DNA of 64,000 nucleotides from Solirubrobacter ginsenosidimutans (GCF_027587205.1 NZ_JAPDOD010000012.1:1-64000); one strand, 5' to 3'. Numbered from the stretch's first letter, positions 16,511 through 33,325 are shown. A program made the numbers and translations. The notes: generated by a model not told the origin, from the letters alone.

Positions 16511-18436
16511 ATGAGAACACCACGAGTCCTGGGTGCAACCGCACTCATCCTCCTGGCCGCGGCGCCGACGGCGTCGGCGGCGTTCGACCTCGAGGCCCAC
16601 CGCGGCGGGCGCGGCCTCCGGCCGGAGAACACCCTCGCGTCCTTCGGCAACGCGCTGCGGCTCGGCGTCACGACGCTCGAGCTGGACACGGGCGTGACCA
16701 AGGACGGCGTCGTCGTCGTGTCCCACGAGCGCCGGTTCTCGACGCTCGAGTGCTCAGGGCCGCACATCGGCAAGCTGATCAAGGACCTGACGCTCAAGCA
16801 GGTCAAGCAGATGGACTGCGGCACGCGCCACCCCGACGTGCCGTCGACGGATCCCTTCGTGGGCACGCAGGAGTCGGTCCCCGGCACGAAGATGCCGACG
16901 CTGGCCGAGGTCTTCCAGCTCGCCAACCGCTACGAGGCCAACGGCGTCCAGTTCAACATCGAGACCAAGCTCGACCCGACGCTGCCCAAGGAGACCGTCG
17001 CGCCCGCGACGTTCGCGCGCAAGGTGATCGACGTCATCAAGCGCTACAAGATGACCAAGCGCTCGCTGCTGCAGTCCTTCGACTGGCGCACGCTGGTCGC
17101 GGCGCGCAAGCTCTCACCGTCGCTGCGCCGCGTCGCGCTCGCGCAGAAGGCGACGATCTTCAAGGGCACGCCGTGGACGGCCGGGATCGCGATCGGCGCC
17201 AAGCCGTTCGACGACGGTTCGCTCGCGCTGGCCGTCAAGGACGACCTCAAGGCGAACGTCCTCTCCCCCAACTTCCCGGATCTGACCGACAAGCTGATCA
17301 AGTCGGCGCACAACCGCGGGCTCACAGTGATCCCGTGGACGGTCAACGAGAAGGCCGACATGACGTCGCTCATCAACCGCGGCGTGGACGGGATCATCAG
17401 CGACTATCCGGATCGCCTGCGTGACGTCATGGACGCCAAGAACCTCGCGCTGCCCGATCCGATCGCGTCGCCGTTCGACGTCGAGGCGCACCGCGGCGGC
17501 CGCCGCTACCGGCCGGAGAACACGCTGCCGGCGTTCTCCTACGGGCTCTCGCGCAACGTGGACACGCTGGAGCTGGACACCGGCGTGACGGCCGACGGCG
17601 TGCTCGTCGTCGCCCACGACCGCTCGATCAACCCGAATCACTGCACGGGCGACGCCAACATCCTCGGCAAGCCGATCCACGAGCTCACGCTGGCGCAGAT
17701 CAAGACGCTCGACTGCGGCTCCAAGGGCGACTTCGCCGGCCAGCCCGGCTGGGTCGCCTCGCCCGGCGCCAAGATGCCGACGCTGCAGGAGGTCTTCGAC
17801 CTCGTCGCCGCCAGCGGTGACGACGACGTCCGCTTCAACATCGAGACCAAGATCTCCCCCACCGTCGACGACACCGCGCCCTACGACGTCTTCACGGCCA
17901 AGCTGGTCAAGGCGATCCAGGACAACAACCTCCAGGACCGCGCGATGATCCAGTCCTTCGACTGGCGCACGATCCGCCTCGCCAAGCAGCTCGACCCGCG
18001 CATCGACACCGTCGCGCTGGTCTGGCAGTACGCGGGCGCCGACTGCGACGACATCGCCGACGAGTGCTCGCTGGAGGCCGTCGTCGGCGACCCGTCCGTG
18101 ACGTCGCCGTGGACCGGCGGGCTGGACTGGTGGAAGTACAAGGACCTGGGTCGCCTCGTCCGCGCCGCCCAGGCCGACGTCGTCTCCTCCAACTGGCAGG
18201 TCCACGACCCGACGCAGGGCAAGGTCAACTCGGCCGACTCCTACCTGGTCGAGGACCCGGCGATCTACCACGGCCCGCCGGTGCCCACGCTGCAGGCCCG
18301 CGGCGTGAAGGTCGTGCCCTACACGGTCAACGACCAGCCGACGATCCAGCGGGTGATCGACCTGGGCGTCGACGGGATCATCTCCGACGACCCCGACACG
18401 CTCCTGCTCGTCGCCAAGCGCAACGGCCTGCGCTAG
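16511..18436 (+). CDS. secreted tandem-domain glycerophosphodiester phosphodiesterase
   Basis: 641 aa from ATG 16511 (a TTG at 16478 would only add residues before the signal peptide). Signal peptide ends 'TASA'. Two GDPD TIM-barrel domains in tandem: the first starts 'HRGGRGLRPENT' (His30) with 'ELDTGVTKDGVVVVSHE', the second 'HRGGRRYRPENT' (His327) with 'ELDTGVTADGVLVVAHD'. Catalytic His pairs and Glu/Asp metal ligands are kept in both. Hydrolyses glycerophosphodiesters or teichoic-type polymers outside the cell to release glycerol phosphate, a typical Pho-regulon function and consistent with the adjacent PHO-box-like site. Confidence 0.92.
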   Translation: MRTPRVLGATALILLAAAPTASAAFDLEAHRGGRGLRPENTLASFGNALRLGVTTLELDTGVTKDGVVVVSHERRFSTLECSGPHIGKLIKDLTLKQVKQMDCGTRHPDVPSTDPFVGTQESVPGTKMPTLAEVFQLANRYEANGVQFNIETKLDPTLPKETVAPATFARKVIDVIKRYKMTKRSLLQSFDWRTLVAARKLSPSLRRVALAQKATIFKGTPWTAGIAIGAKPFDDGSLALAVKDDLKANVLSPNFPDLTDKLIKSAHNRGLTVIPWTVNEKADMTSLINRGVDGIISDYPDRLRDVMDAKNLALPDPIASPFDVEAHRGGRRYRPENTLPAFSYGLSRNVDTLELDTGVTADGVLVVAHDRSINPNHCTGDANILGKPIHELTLAQIKTLDCGSKGDFAGQPGWVASPGAKMPTLQEVFDLVAASGDDDVRFNIETKISPTVDDTAPYDVFTAKLVKAIQDNNLQDRAMIQSFDWRTIRLAKQLDPRIDTVALVWQYAGADCDDIADECSLEAVVGDPSVTSPWTGGLDWWKYKDLGRLVRAAQADVVSSNWQVHDPTQGKVNSADSYLVEDPAIYHGPPVPTLQARGVKVVPYTVNDQPTIQRVIDLGVDGIISDDPDTLLLVAKRNGLR

Positions 18437-18446
18437 CTCGTGGCCT

Positions 18447-18482
18447 GGCCACCGGAGCGGGCTCTAGCCCTCTTCGGTGGCC
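18447..18482. terminator. bidirectional hairpin between convergent genes
   Basis: Outer stem GGCCACCG/CGGTGGCC (18447-18454 with 18475-18482) and inner stem GGGCT/AGCCC lie just past the phosphodiesterase stop, overlapping the 3' end of the convergent gene. Confidence 0.5.
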
Positions 18483-19227
18483 GCCTGGCCCTGGACCTTC
18501 ATGAACCCGCAGCGGAAGGTCTCGGTCGCGGTGACCGGCTTGGAGCCGGCGAAGCCGCCCTTGTCGTGGTTGTCGTAGACGGTCACGTACTGCAGCGACT
18601 GCGGCGCCGGGTTGGCGGGCAGCGGCACCGGGTCCGGCTCACCCGCCTTGGGGTCGCCACGCGAGCCCTCGGTGACGCCTTCCGAACCCGCGGCCGATGA
18701 GCCCGCCTGCGTCGTGATCAGCGTCGAGGACATCTCACGACGGTCCTTCAACCCGTCCGTCGGGTCGACGTCGGGCGAGGAGTTCACGACGACGTCGTCG
18801 ATCGTCGAGGCGAGCTTGACGCGATCGGCGGCGCCGAGCAGCTGGTCGGCGCTGGGCAGGAACCCACCCGCTTCGACGCACGCCTTGGACGCGTAGAAGA
18901 AGTCGTTCTTGCCGATGTCCTCGTTGGGCAGCGGGTAGGGCGCGGCCTGCAGGCACCAGCTGCCGAGGTCGACGGTCTGCGGGTCGCACGTGGCGGTCAG
19001 GTCGGCGGCGGTCTTCCCGCCGAGCTTGTCGGCGTTCTTGGCGCTCGCCACCTTCGGGATCGCCTTGGCCGGGAAGCGGCCTTTGCCGTCGAGCTTGAGG
19101 ACGGCGTGGGGCTTGGGCTTGGTGACGAACTTGACCGCGGCCTGGCGGGCGGCATCGGCCACTCCGGTCACGGACAACACGAGGGCGAACAGGGCGACGA
19201 CGAGCGCCGCGCTGCCGGCATGCCTTC

Positions 19228-19231
<4 letters not shown>
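18464..19231 (-). CDS. secreted protein of unknown function
   Basis: 255 aa with a signal peptide (residues ~1-27). '[14 protein letters not shown]' resembles a motif common in secreted proteins of this bacterial group. A middle domain has Cys residues in '[14 protein letters not shown]', 'KACVEAGGF' and, near the end, 'TFRCGFMK'. Gly/Ser/Pro-rich linker around residues 175-205. Function not recognised. Its ATG overlaps the stop of the 1520-aa gene, making it the last gene of the PstS-FtsH operon. Confidence 0.65.
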
Positions 19232-23790
<4,559 letters not shown>

Positions 23791-23791
23791 C

Positions 23792-25503
23792 TCATCCGCC
23801 GCCCGGGGAGCTGGTGACGGTGTCGTCCGGCGACGGTGAGCTGACGGTCGTGTCGCTGTCCGCGTTCGGGTCGGCGATCTGCGAGTCGTCGATCGTCAGC
23901 TCCTTCGTCTTGAAGGCGAGACGGGTCGGCCACTTCTTGCGCGAGAGCTTGAGCTTGATCGAGCGCTTGCCCTTGTTGAACGTCTTGTTCGGCGACTTCG
24001 CGACGGTCCGCCCGTTGCGCTTGGCGATCAGCTGGATCTTGGCCTTGCGGGTGACGGTGAAGGACAGGATCAGCGTCGTGCCCTTGAGCTTGGGCTTCTT
24101 GAGCTTCGTGATCAGCGCCTTCAGCGGCTTCGGGTCCTGCGTCTCGGTGGCCTGGGTCTCGACGGTCACCGGCGGCGGGGCGAACAGTTGCGAGTCGTCA
24201 GCCGGTGCCGCGTCCGGGACGAACTGCTCCGCGGCCTCGTTCGGGCGGTTCTCGATCGGTCCCGCAAAGGCCGGATCGGTGTCCTTCGCCGGCCGCGAGC
24301 CATCGGAGTAGTGGAAGAGCCAGCCGGCGTTGGTGACCATCCAGCCGTCGGTCGGCGACGTGAACGCGATCCGGGCCGCCGACCCGCGCCCGGAGCCCGA
24401 CGGCGGCAGCGACTCGACGTCGGTCTGGCCTGTGGTGGAGTCGATGCGCGCGACGAGCGCCTTGGCGTTGGTCCGCCCGCGGTCGGCGAACGGGACCAGC
24501 GCGGCCCAGCCGATCGGCGTGCCCGCGACGCCGGCGATGTCCTCGAAGCGATCGGCGGTTCCGAACGTCGCGCCCGTCAGCGTCAGCTCGCGGAACGCCG
24601 CGCCGGACGACACGGCCGCAAGCGGCAGCCGCGGGATGACCCCGCCGACGCCGCGCGTCGTGACGTCGGGGCCTGAGGCCGCGCCACCGCCCACGATCCA
24701 TGACAGCGACGCGTGATGCGCGTCGGCGGCGAGCAACTCGCTCCCGCCCTCGGCCTCGGCGGACGGCACGAACGGGTCGTTGGCGAACGAGCCGCTGACA
24801 ATGCGGTGCAGCAGCAGCGGCTGCGTCTCGAGCGGCCGCGGATCGGGGGCGTCGGGCGAGCTCTGGCGGGCGCCGGCGGCAACGGTCTCCAGGAACCCGG
24901 CGTCGGACGCGGCCAGATCCGTGACACCGCGCCCGCTCTGGGCGTTGTAGACGGTGCGCAGGTTGGTCCCGTCCCAGTGCAGGTGGAACGCACCGACGCG
25001 TGTGCCCGTCGGGTCGCGTGACCCGATCCCCCCGAACCAGCAGTCGTTCGGTCCGTTGCAGGCTGCCGCGTTCATCTGGCGGTAGGGGTCGGCGGCGTTG
25101 TCGGCGGTCGAGTAGGAGGCGAGCACCTGGCCGTCCTTGAACCGGCACAGCGCGGTGCCGGAGCCCTGGCGCGGGCGGCTCGGCTCGGACACGGTCCAGA
25201 ACTCGGTCGGTCCGGCCCAGGCGATCCGCATCGTGTCCCCCGGCCCGCCGCAGACGGTCGCCAGGGTGTGCCACGACTCCCCGTCATAGGCGAGGATCCC
25301 GCGCGGGACGACGCTGTTGCCCTCGACCGCGAGCAGGCCGCGGTTCGGCGCCCAGAAGGTCAGGGTGCCGGGCGAGCCGAGGGCGACCTGGAACGGCGCG
25401 CCCGCGGGCGGAGCGGGTTGCTCCAGCCGCCAGCGCGGCGCGTCAGCGCGCGCCATCGACACCAGCCCGGCCCACAGCGCGAGCGCGAGAATCGCGCGCG
25501 CGA

Positions 25504-25507
<4 letters not shown>
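23792..25507 (-). CDS. secreted beta-propeller-like protein
   Basis: 571 aa: signal peptide (~1-22), propeller-like body with recurrent 'W' strands ('[20 protein letters not shown]', '[12 protein letters not shown]', '[20 protein letters not shown]'), then a Lys-rich beta domain at about residues 465-545 and an acidic Ser/Thr tail. Resembles the upstream half of its 1520-aa neighbour. Start overlaps the ftsH stop (ATGA). No enzymatic motif seen; binding or structural role at the cell surface is a guess. Confidence 0.7.
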
Positions 25508-27495
<1,988 letters not shown>

Positions 27496-27502
27496 CGGTG
27501 AG

Positions 27503-29317
27503 TTACTTGCTCTTCTTCTTGGGCTGCTTGACGGTCACGGTCTTCGTGATCGTCTTTGCGGTGCCGCCGGTCGGGGTGTACGTGATCTTCACCGTCACCT
27601 TGAGCTTCTTGTCCTTCTTGAGGGCCGACTTGGCCTTCGAGGAGAGGCTCAGCGTGATGGTCTGCGTGCCGGACTTCGTCGCCGTGACCGTCTTGGTCGC
27701 GAGCTTGATCGTCTTGCCCTTCTTGGGCTTCGTCGACGAGGCGATGCTGATCTTGCCCGCGCCCGGCAGTTGCAGCGAGAAGCGGATCGAGGTGCCGCTC
27801 ACACGCGACGAGGCGACCGTGATCGCGTTGCTCGGCGCCGGCGGCGGCGGCGTGACCGTCGGCGTGCCCGGGCCCGGATCCGCGACGGGGGTCGGCGTCG
27901 GCGTCACTTCGGGCTCGGGGGTCGAGCACGGACGGCCCTGGCCGCCCTTGTTCCAGCCGATCGAGTCGACGGCCTTGCGGGAGATGTCCGTGAGGATCTT
28001 GGTCGGCAGGCGGTCGTAGTCGTACTTCGGCAGCTCGGCCTGGGCGAGGTCGGAGAGCACGCCGCGCGTGAGGTAGTCCTTGATCGTGCGGGCCTTGGCC
28101 TCTTCGTCAGCGGACTTGCAGTACGCGACGCTGTTGTCGTCGAACACCATGTCGTACGTCATCGTGCATGCGGCGTAGCCGTCGCCCGTCAGGGTCGCGT
28201 CGGCGCTCGTCCAGAGGCCGTACGTCAGGTCATCGGCGGGCGTCGTCGGCAGACCGACGGGCTCGACGTTGCAGTTGGCGCCCTTGACGCTGGCGGCCGA
28301 GGTGGTCGTCTTGTAGCCGTCCGCCGTGGTCTGCGGATCGCTGTACGTGGCGCCGTCGAGCTCCTGCTGCAGCGGGAGCCAGAAGATCTTGTCGATCGGC
28401 GCGGCCGCGGTGTCGTAGAGGAACGCGCCGTTGTTGGACCCGCGAGCCGTTGCGAGGTCGACGTAGCCGAGCGTGCCGGCGGTCGTGGCGACCGTCGTGG
28501 CGAGACCGCCGCCGCCGGTGCCCGTCACGGTCGCGTTGGCGGCCGTCGGCCACACCGGGTTGTCCGAGATCCGCCACTCGTTCGCGTGCGCCGGATTGAG
28601 GTGCTGAAGAAGTTGCTTGAGCGCGAACGTCGTGCCGGAGCCGTCGGCGCGGACGGCGCGCTTGATGGCCACGTCACCGCACCCGGCGGCCGGCGTGAGA
28701 CCGGGGATGAGGTCGCTCCACTTCGGCGAGTTCGCCCCATAGAACGCGGCTTCGAGCTTCTGAAGCGTGACCTTCGGCCGGTCGTTGTAGAGGTCGGCGC
28801 CCGCCCCGAAGCCGGTGCAGCCGTCCGGGAGATGGACGAGCACGGCGATCGCGCCGATCGCGATCGGGACGACGTGCAGCTTGGCGTTGTCGGCCGCCGT
28901 CACGTCCTGGCCGTTGGCGTCGATCGGGCCGCCCTCGATCGAGGCGCGCTCCGCCACCTTCGGCGCCTCGTCGGTGCCGGCCCAGCGGAACCCCTGGTTG
29001 CGGTCATTGCGCGGGTTCGTCTTCGGGTCGTTCTGCCCGAGGGCGATACGGCCCGCGCCGGATGACGTCGGGGAATAACTGATGCCGGCCCCCGCGGCAC
29101 CGCAGCCGCTAGGAACCTCAAGGCTGAAGACCTTCTTGAAGGCAGTGAATGCGGCGCCCTGGAACGACGATCCCTGGCCGACGGCGGAGCCGCCCTGGCA
29201 GGGGGCGAGCGTGAATTGCGCGGATGCTGCCGGCGCGGCGACGACCGTGGCGGCCAGCGCGCCAGCGACGCTGAGCGCGAGGCGGCGCCGTTGCGAGCTG
29301 AGCCCGAACGAAGACAT
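27503..29317 (-). CDS. PstS-like secreted phosphate-binding protein with C-terminal beta domain
   Basis: 604 aa from ATG 29317, which precedes a clear signal peptide ending 'APAASA'; the open frame extends further upstream without coding character. PBP-like domain with 'GQGSSFQGAAF', 'SGAGRIAL' and 'RADGSGTTFALKQLL', the last matching the phosphate-contacting R-x-D-G-S-G-T-T motif of PstS. After ~residue 500 come a Pro/Thr linker and a Lys-rich Ig-like domain. It has no lipobox. First gene of a five-gene operon, 7 bp before ftsH. Could present phosphate to a Pst permease or act as an extracellular phosphate sensor or sponge. Confidence 0.85.
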   Translation of the reverse strand: MSSFGLSSQRRRLALSVAGALAATVVAAPAASAQFTLAPCQGGSAVGQGSSFQGAAFTAFKKVFSLEVPSGCGAAGAGISYSPTSSGAGRIALGQNDPKTNPRNDRNQGFRWAGTDEAPKVAERASIEGGPIDANGQDVTAADNAKLHVVPIAIGAIAVLVHLPDGCTGFGAGADLYNDRPKVTLQKLEAAFYGANSPKWSDLIPGLTPAAGCGDVAIKRAVRADGSGTTFALKQLLQHLNPAHANEWRISDNPVWPTAANATVTGTGGGGLATTVATTAGTLGYVDLATARGSNNGAFLYDTAAAPIDKIFWLPLQQELDGATYSDPQTTADGYKTTTSAASVKGANCNVEPVGLPTTPADDLTYGLWTSADATLTGDGYAACTMTYDMVFDDNSVAYCKSADEEAKARTIKDYLTRGVLSDLAQAELPKYDYDRLPTKILTDISRKAVDSIGWNKGGQGRPCSTPEPEVTPTPTPVADPGPGTPTVTPPPPAPSNAITVASSRVSGTSIRFSLQLPGAGKISIASSTKPKKGKTIKLATKTVTATKSGTQTITLSLSSKAKSALKKDKKLKVTVKITYTPTGGTAKTITKTVTVKQPKKKSK

Positions 29318-29420
29318 AACCTGGTGCGACTCCTTCGTGTTCCTGAAAAACAGCCCGGAGCGACCGGGCATACCTGCCCATCCGGGGCATGGACGCGGGC
29401 AGCCTCGCGGACTCCGCGCG

Positions 29421-29453
29421 CCGTTTGAAGGGGCGTTCACCACCTTCAAACGG
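29421..29453. terminator. perfect 11-bp inverted repeat
   Basis: CCGTTTGAAGG (29421-29431) and its exact reverse complement (29443-29453) with an 11-base loop containing GTTCACCA. Lies 28-60 bp past the stop of the minus-strand operon ending at 29481; a terminator is likeliest, an operator for the PstS-like gene is possible. Confidence 0.55.
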
Positions 29454-29462
29454 GTCATTTAC
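29435..29462 (+). promoter_or_regulatory. candidate PHO-box-like repeat upstream of the PstS-like gene
   Basis: GTTCAC (29435), TCAAAC (29446) and ATTTAC (29457) are 11 bp apart, the same order and similar hexamers as the box before the second pst operon (GTTCAC, TCGAAC, CTTTAC). It overlaps an inverted repeat, so the match may be partly structural. About 120 bp from the PstS-like start. Confidence 0.45.
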
Positions 29463-29480
29463 ATGACCGCAACACGCCGT

Positions 29481-31442
29481 TCACTTCTTTTTCGGTGGTG
29501 CGGCGAAGCGCACCGTTGTGGTGCCGCTCAGCGGGGGTCCCGACGCCGGAGTGAAGGTCACCGTCGCGCTGCCGTCGAGCTTCTTCTCGCGCCGCGCGAC
29601 CGCCGTGTACTTCTTGACGAGCTTGACCTCCAAGGTCACGGCGCCGGCCTTCTTGATCGTCTTCTTGACCGAGCCCATGAGCCGGGCCGGACCGCGCAGG
29701 CGCCCGTCGGTGTCGGGTATGCGCCCACGGACCGCGACCGCGAACTTCCCGCGGCCAGGCGCTCGCACCAGGAGCCGCACGCGCCCGCTGGGTGCCTTGC
29801 GGACGGTGACCCGCAGCTTCGCCACCACCGGGGGAGGCGGGTCGAACGTCTCGGCGGGAGCGTCGGCCGGCGGTTCCTCCTCGGTCGGCGCCGGCGGCGG
29901 GGCATCGAGGCGGTCCGCGACGAACACGTCCGCTCGCCCGTTGGCGTCGCCGAAGAAGAGGTTGTCGGCGCTGGTGGAGAACGCGACGCGGCGCCCGCCG
30001 TCGGAGAGCGAGAGCACCGGAGCCACACCCGCGTCGGCGTTGGCGCCGCCGAGGCCGTGGGCGGCGCGTTCCATGGTGCGGTTCTCGAGGTCGATCAGGT
30101 AGAGGTCGTCGAGCCCGGGGATCGTGGTCGGCGCGTCGAGGAGCCGCAAGGCCGGCAGCAGGAACCGCGTCCGCGCCGTGGTCATCGCCGCCCAGCGCCC
30201 GTCAGGCGAGAGCGCGATCGACGTGATCCCGGCGGATTCCGCGGTATCGCGGCTGAGCCCCTCGCGCGTCAGCTCCACGCTCGCCGCGGTGCGCGAGCGC
30301 CCCGGGGTCATGTCCGTCATCCACAGGTCCAGCGCCGCGCCGTACAGCGTCGGACGCGGAGGGGCGCCGGTGGTGAACAGGACGCGGCGGCCGTCGGCGC
30401 TGAGCGCGGGCAGCGTCGAGGTGATCCCGCTGAGCCCCTGCTCGCGGTCGCTGAGTGGCCCGGTGCAGGCGTTGACGTCCTCGGGTCGCGCGTCGAACGT
30501 GCAACCCGGAACCTCGGGCTCGGTGGCACCCGTGATCCGCCGAGCCGCCGTCTGGGGCCCGTCGTCGATGCGCCGCCAGAGGTAGTAGTAGATCGATGGG
30601 TCGGAGAACTCGCCGTCGACGAAGTGTGTCTGGTCGGCCGCGGACTGCCCGGGCCAGGCGACCGTGGTGCCGTCCGCGCTCAGCGCGCCGCCCGCGTCCG
30701 CCCCACCCACCGGCACAGGCGGGTTGCTGCCCATCTGCTGCGTGACCAGGATCGTGCGCTTGCTCGCCCGCAGCCGCACGAACAGCTGGTACGGCGGCGT
30801 GATCGGGGACGCGCGATCGGGCAGGTCCGACGCCAGGTCGACGGTCCGGAAGAGCACGCGGTCGCCGTCGGCGGAGATCGACACGGCGGGGCTGACGTCG
30901 GCGCCCGGATTGCGCAACGGGGTGTCGGGATCGCGCGTGGCGTAGGCCGCCGGGACCGAACCGCCGTCCCGGGCCGAGATCAGCTCGTAGCCGCCGGTCT
31001 GCAGGTCGCGGACGTAGACGTCGATGTTGCCGTTGGTGTCGGCGGGCACCAGTTGCTGCCCGGTCGAGAACACCACGTAGCGGCCGTCGGCGGAGACCGA
31101 CGGGTTGCGCGCGCCGCGGACGCGGACGACGCCGTCATCGCCCACGAGGTCTCCCGGCGCCACCAGGTCGAGGTGGCCGCTGGCGATGTCACGGCGCATG
31201 ACGCCGCCCTCGTAGTGCGCGCCGGGCGGGTCGCTGAAATCCGGGCCGAACAGGTTGCGCGCGCGGGTCTCGAACACGACGAAGCGCCCGTCGGCCGAGA
31301 TGTCCGGCGTACCCGAGGCCTCGTCGCCCTGCTCGCGCAGTTCGAGCGAGGCGGAGACGAGCGTCGCGCCCGGCGCCACGTACGCCCGCGCCGCGACCGG
31401 CACCGCCAACAGGAGCACTACGGCGGCCAACAGGCGCTTCAC
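29481..31442 (-). CDS. secreted TolB/PD40-type beta-propeller protein
   Basis: 653 aa with a signal peptide (~1-20). Repeated blade motifs 'PDISADGRFVVFET', 'PSVSADGRYVVFST', 'PALSADGRRVLFTT' and 'IALSPDGRWAAMTT' identify WD40-like/PD40 propeller blades. The C-terminal ~150 residues form a Lys/Arg-rich Ig-like domain and the protein ends 'PPKKK'. Its start overlaps the upstream stop (ATGA). Likely an extracellular or wall-associated binding scaffold; ligand unknown. Confidence 0.8.
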   Translation of the reverse strand: MKRLLAAVVLLLAVPVAARAYVAPGATLVSASLELREQGDEASGTPDISADGRFVVFETRARNLFGPDFSDPPGAHYEGGVMRRDIASGHLDLVAPGDLVGDDGVVRVRGARNPSVSADGRYVVFSTGQQLVPADTNGNIDVYVRDLQTGGYELISARDGGSVPAAYATRDPDTPLRNPGADVSPAVSISADGDRVLFRTVDLASDLPDRASPITPPYQLFVRLRASKRTILVTQQMGSNPPVPVGGADAGGALSADGTTVAWPGQSAADQTHFVDGEFSDPSIYYYLWRRIDDGPQTAARRITGATEPEVPGCTFDARPEDVNACTGPLSDREQGLSGITSTLPALSADGRRVLFTTGAPPRPTLYGAALDLWMTDMTPGRSRTAASVELTREGLSRDTAESAGITSIALSPDGRWAAMTTARTRFLLPALRLLDAPTTIPGLDDLYLIDLENRTMERAAHGLGGANADAGVAPVLSLSDGGRRVAFSTSADNLFFGDANGRADVFVADRLDAPPPAPTEEEPPADAPAETFDPPPPVVAKLRVTVRKAPSGRVRLLVRAPGRGKFAVAVRGRIPDTDGRLRGPARLMGSVKKTIKKAGAVTLEVKLVKKYTAVARREKKLDGSATVTFTPASGPPLSGTTTVRFAAPPKKK

Positions 31443-33325
31443 GGCGAGACCTTCTTCTTGGAGCTGATGCGGTTGCCCGCCTTGTCGCGGGCGCTGACGG
31501 TGACGGTGAACGGGCCGCCGGAGCGGTAGCGATGGGCCGCGGTGCGACGTCCGCTCGAGCGCTTGCCGTCTCCCCAGCTCACCCGCACCGACGTGTTGTC
31601 GACGCCGGAGGTCGGGTCGGAGACGGTCACTTGAACGAGGCGGTTGCGGAAGCGCTGGACGCGCACGCGCGGCTTGGTGAGGTCGACCTTGAGGTCTGCG
31701 GGACGACTCGTCGTCTCCTGCCCGCTCGGGTCGGTCGCGACGACCTGCAGCACGTGCACGCCGTCATCGAGGTCGCGCTTGCGCAGCGCGAGCTTGGTCG
31801 TCTTCAGGTTCTCCGCGACCGTGTCGTCGTCGATCGTCACCGCGAAGGTGACGTCGCCGATCGCGTGCGCCGGCATGTCCCAGCGGATCTGCGGCGGCGT
31901 GCGCACGTACGTCGTGGGCGCGTTGGCGGCGAACGGGTCGGGCGGCGCGTCGACGACGACCCCGGCGACCTGCCCGCCCTGCATCCACCCGAGCAACCCG
32001 TCCCCGAGCCCGCTCCCCGCGAGCGCGAACCCGGTGACGATGCCGCCCGCGGGGGCAGCGAGCGCCTGGCTCACCGGCACGCCGTCGGCGCGGCGCTCGG
32101 TCACACCCACGCCGCCGCTGCTCCCGCGGCGGACCTGCCACGCCGCGACGGCCGCGCCGGAGGCGGCGATGTCCACCTCCGGGGTGCCGCCGATGCTCGT
32201 GCGGCCGTCGTCGAGGCGCTCGGGGGCCCGCACCGTCCGGTCGTCGGCGGGGATCAGGATGCTGCGCTGGGCGAAGCTGAAGACCGTCGCCGTGTCTCCG
32301 ACGCGGTCGACGGCGACCGCGGCGGGACCGGGCGCGACCGGCGGCGCGCCGTCACCCGCGCCGTCGACGATCCGCGGTGCGCCGAATGCGGCGGCGTTGG
32401 GAGCGGACGTCTCCGGGATCGTGGTGAGCATGATCCGGGTGCCCACGAGCGGGCCACCGGCGGCGGGCTGCTGGCGGTAGGCGATCGCGCCCTGGCCAAA
32501 GCCGGCCGAGTCGAGCGAGAACTGGTCGACCGGCGCGCGCAATGGGACGTCCTTCCATGTCGCGGGCGACACCTGCGTCGCGATGCCGGTGTTGGTGCCG
32601 AACAGGCGCCGCGCCCAGATGCGGTCGATCAGCGCGTCGTCGGGCTCCTGCCACGCGAGGATGCCGTTGCCGGTCGCGTCGATCGTGACCTGCGGCGTCG
32701 CGCCCGCGACGGGGACTCGCAGCGGTGCCTGCACGTTGCGGTTCAGCGGCAGCCCGAAGCCGGACCAGTACGTGCCGTCGTAGCGCGCGACGCGCAGTTC
32801 GCCGCGGGTGTATCCGGGCGGGTCGGTGCCGCTCGGGAGCTGCATGACGAGGTAGGCGAGGTACGCGTTGCCGTTGCCGTTCATCGCCAGCGCCGGGTAC
32901 GTCCCGGTCGACTCGCCGACGTTGAGGTCGACCGGTACCGGCGCCTGGAAGCGCGTCGCGCCGGGGTCGAGCCCGGCCGAGTACAGGCGATCCGACGACG
33001 GGCCGAACTCCTGCACCCACGCGACGACCAGCCGGCCGCCGGTGCCGGCGCCGATCGCGGGCCACGAGGAGTCGAAGGGCTGGCCGTTGTCGACGCGTTG
33101 CGGGGCGCGCCAGCCGTTGCCGTCGAACTGCGCCGCGAAGATGTGGGTGCGGCCGTCGACCCGCTTGCGGTAGACGATGCCGCCGGTCCCGTCCGGGGCC
33201 ATCGCGGTGCCGCCGAAGTCGACGATGTCCGGGGACGGCCCGTCGATCGGGGTGACCGGGGAGATCCCCGCGAACGCGGGAGCGGGCAGCACGAGGCATG
33301 CAAAGAGGACGCAGAGAATGCGCAC
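31439..33325 (-). CDS. secreted propeller-like protein with C-terminal Ig-like domains
   Basis: 628 aa with a signal peptide (~1-19). Propeller-like body with recurring 'GNGWRAPQRV', 'GNGNAYLAYL' and 'GNGILAWQEP' strands; about residues 480-620 look like two Ig-like/cadherin-like modules ('VTVSDPTSGVDNTSVRVSWG', 'FTVTVSARDKAGNRISS'). Weak resemblance in blade style to the six-gene array at 40-51 kb, but it lacks that family's N-terminal motif. First gene of a two-gene operon divergent from the second pst operon. Confidence 0.75.
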   Translation of the reverse strand: MRILCVLFACLVLPAPAFAGISPVTPIDGPSPDIVDFGGTAMAPDGTGGIVYRKRVDGRTHIFAAQFDGNGWRAPQRVDNGQPFDSSWPAIGAGTGGRLVVAWVQEFGPSSDRLYSAGLDPGATRFQAPVPVDLNVGESTGTYPALAMNGNGNAYLAYLVMQLPSGTDPPGYTRGELRVARYDGTYWSGFGLPLNRNVQAPLRVPVAGATPQVTIDATGNGILAWQEPDDALIDRIWARRLFGTNTGIATQVSPATWKDVPLRAPVDQFSLDSAGFGQGAIAYRQQPAAGGPLVGTRIMLTTIPETSAPNAAAFGAPRIVDGAGDGAPPVAPGPAAVAVDRVGDTATVFSFAQRSILIPADDRTVRAPERLDDGRTSIGGTPEVDIAASGAAVAAWQVRRGSSGGVGVTERRADGVPVSQALAAPAGGIVTGFALAGSGLGDGLLGWMQGGQVAGVVVDAPPDPFAANAPTTYVRTPPQIRWDMPAHAIGDVTFAVTIDDDTVAENLKTTKLALRKRDLDDGVHVLQVVATDPSGQETTSRPADLKVDLTKPRVRVQRFRNRLVQVTVSDPTSGVDNTSVRVSWGDGKRSSGRRTAAHRYRSGGPFTVTVSARDKAGNRISSKKKVSP

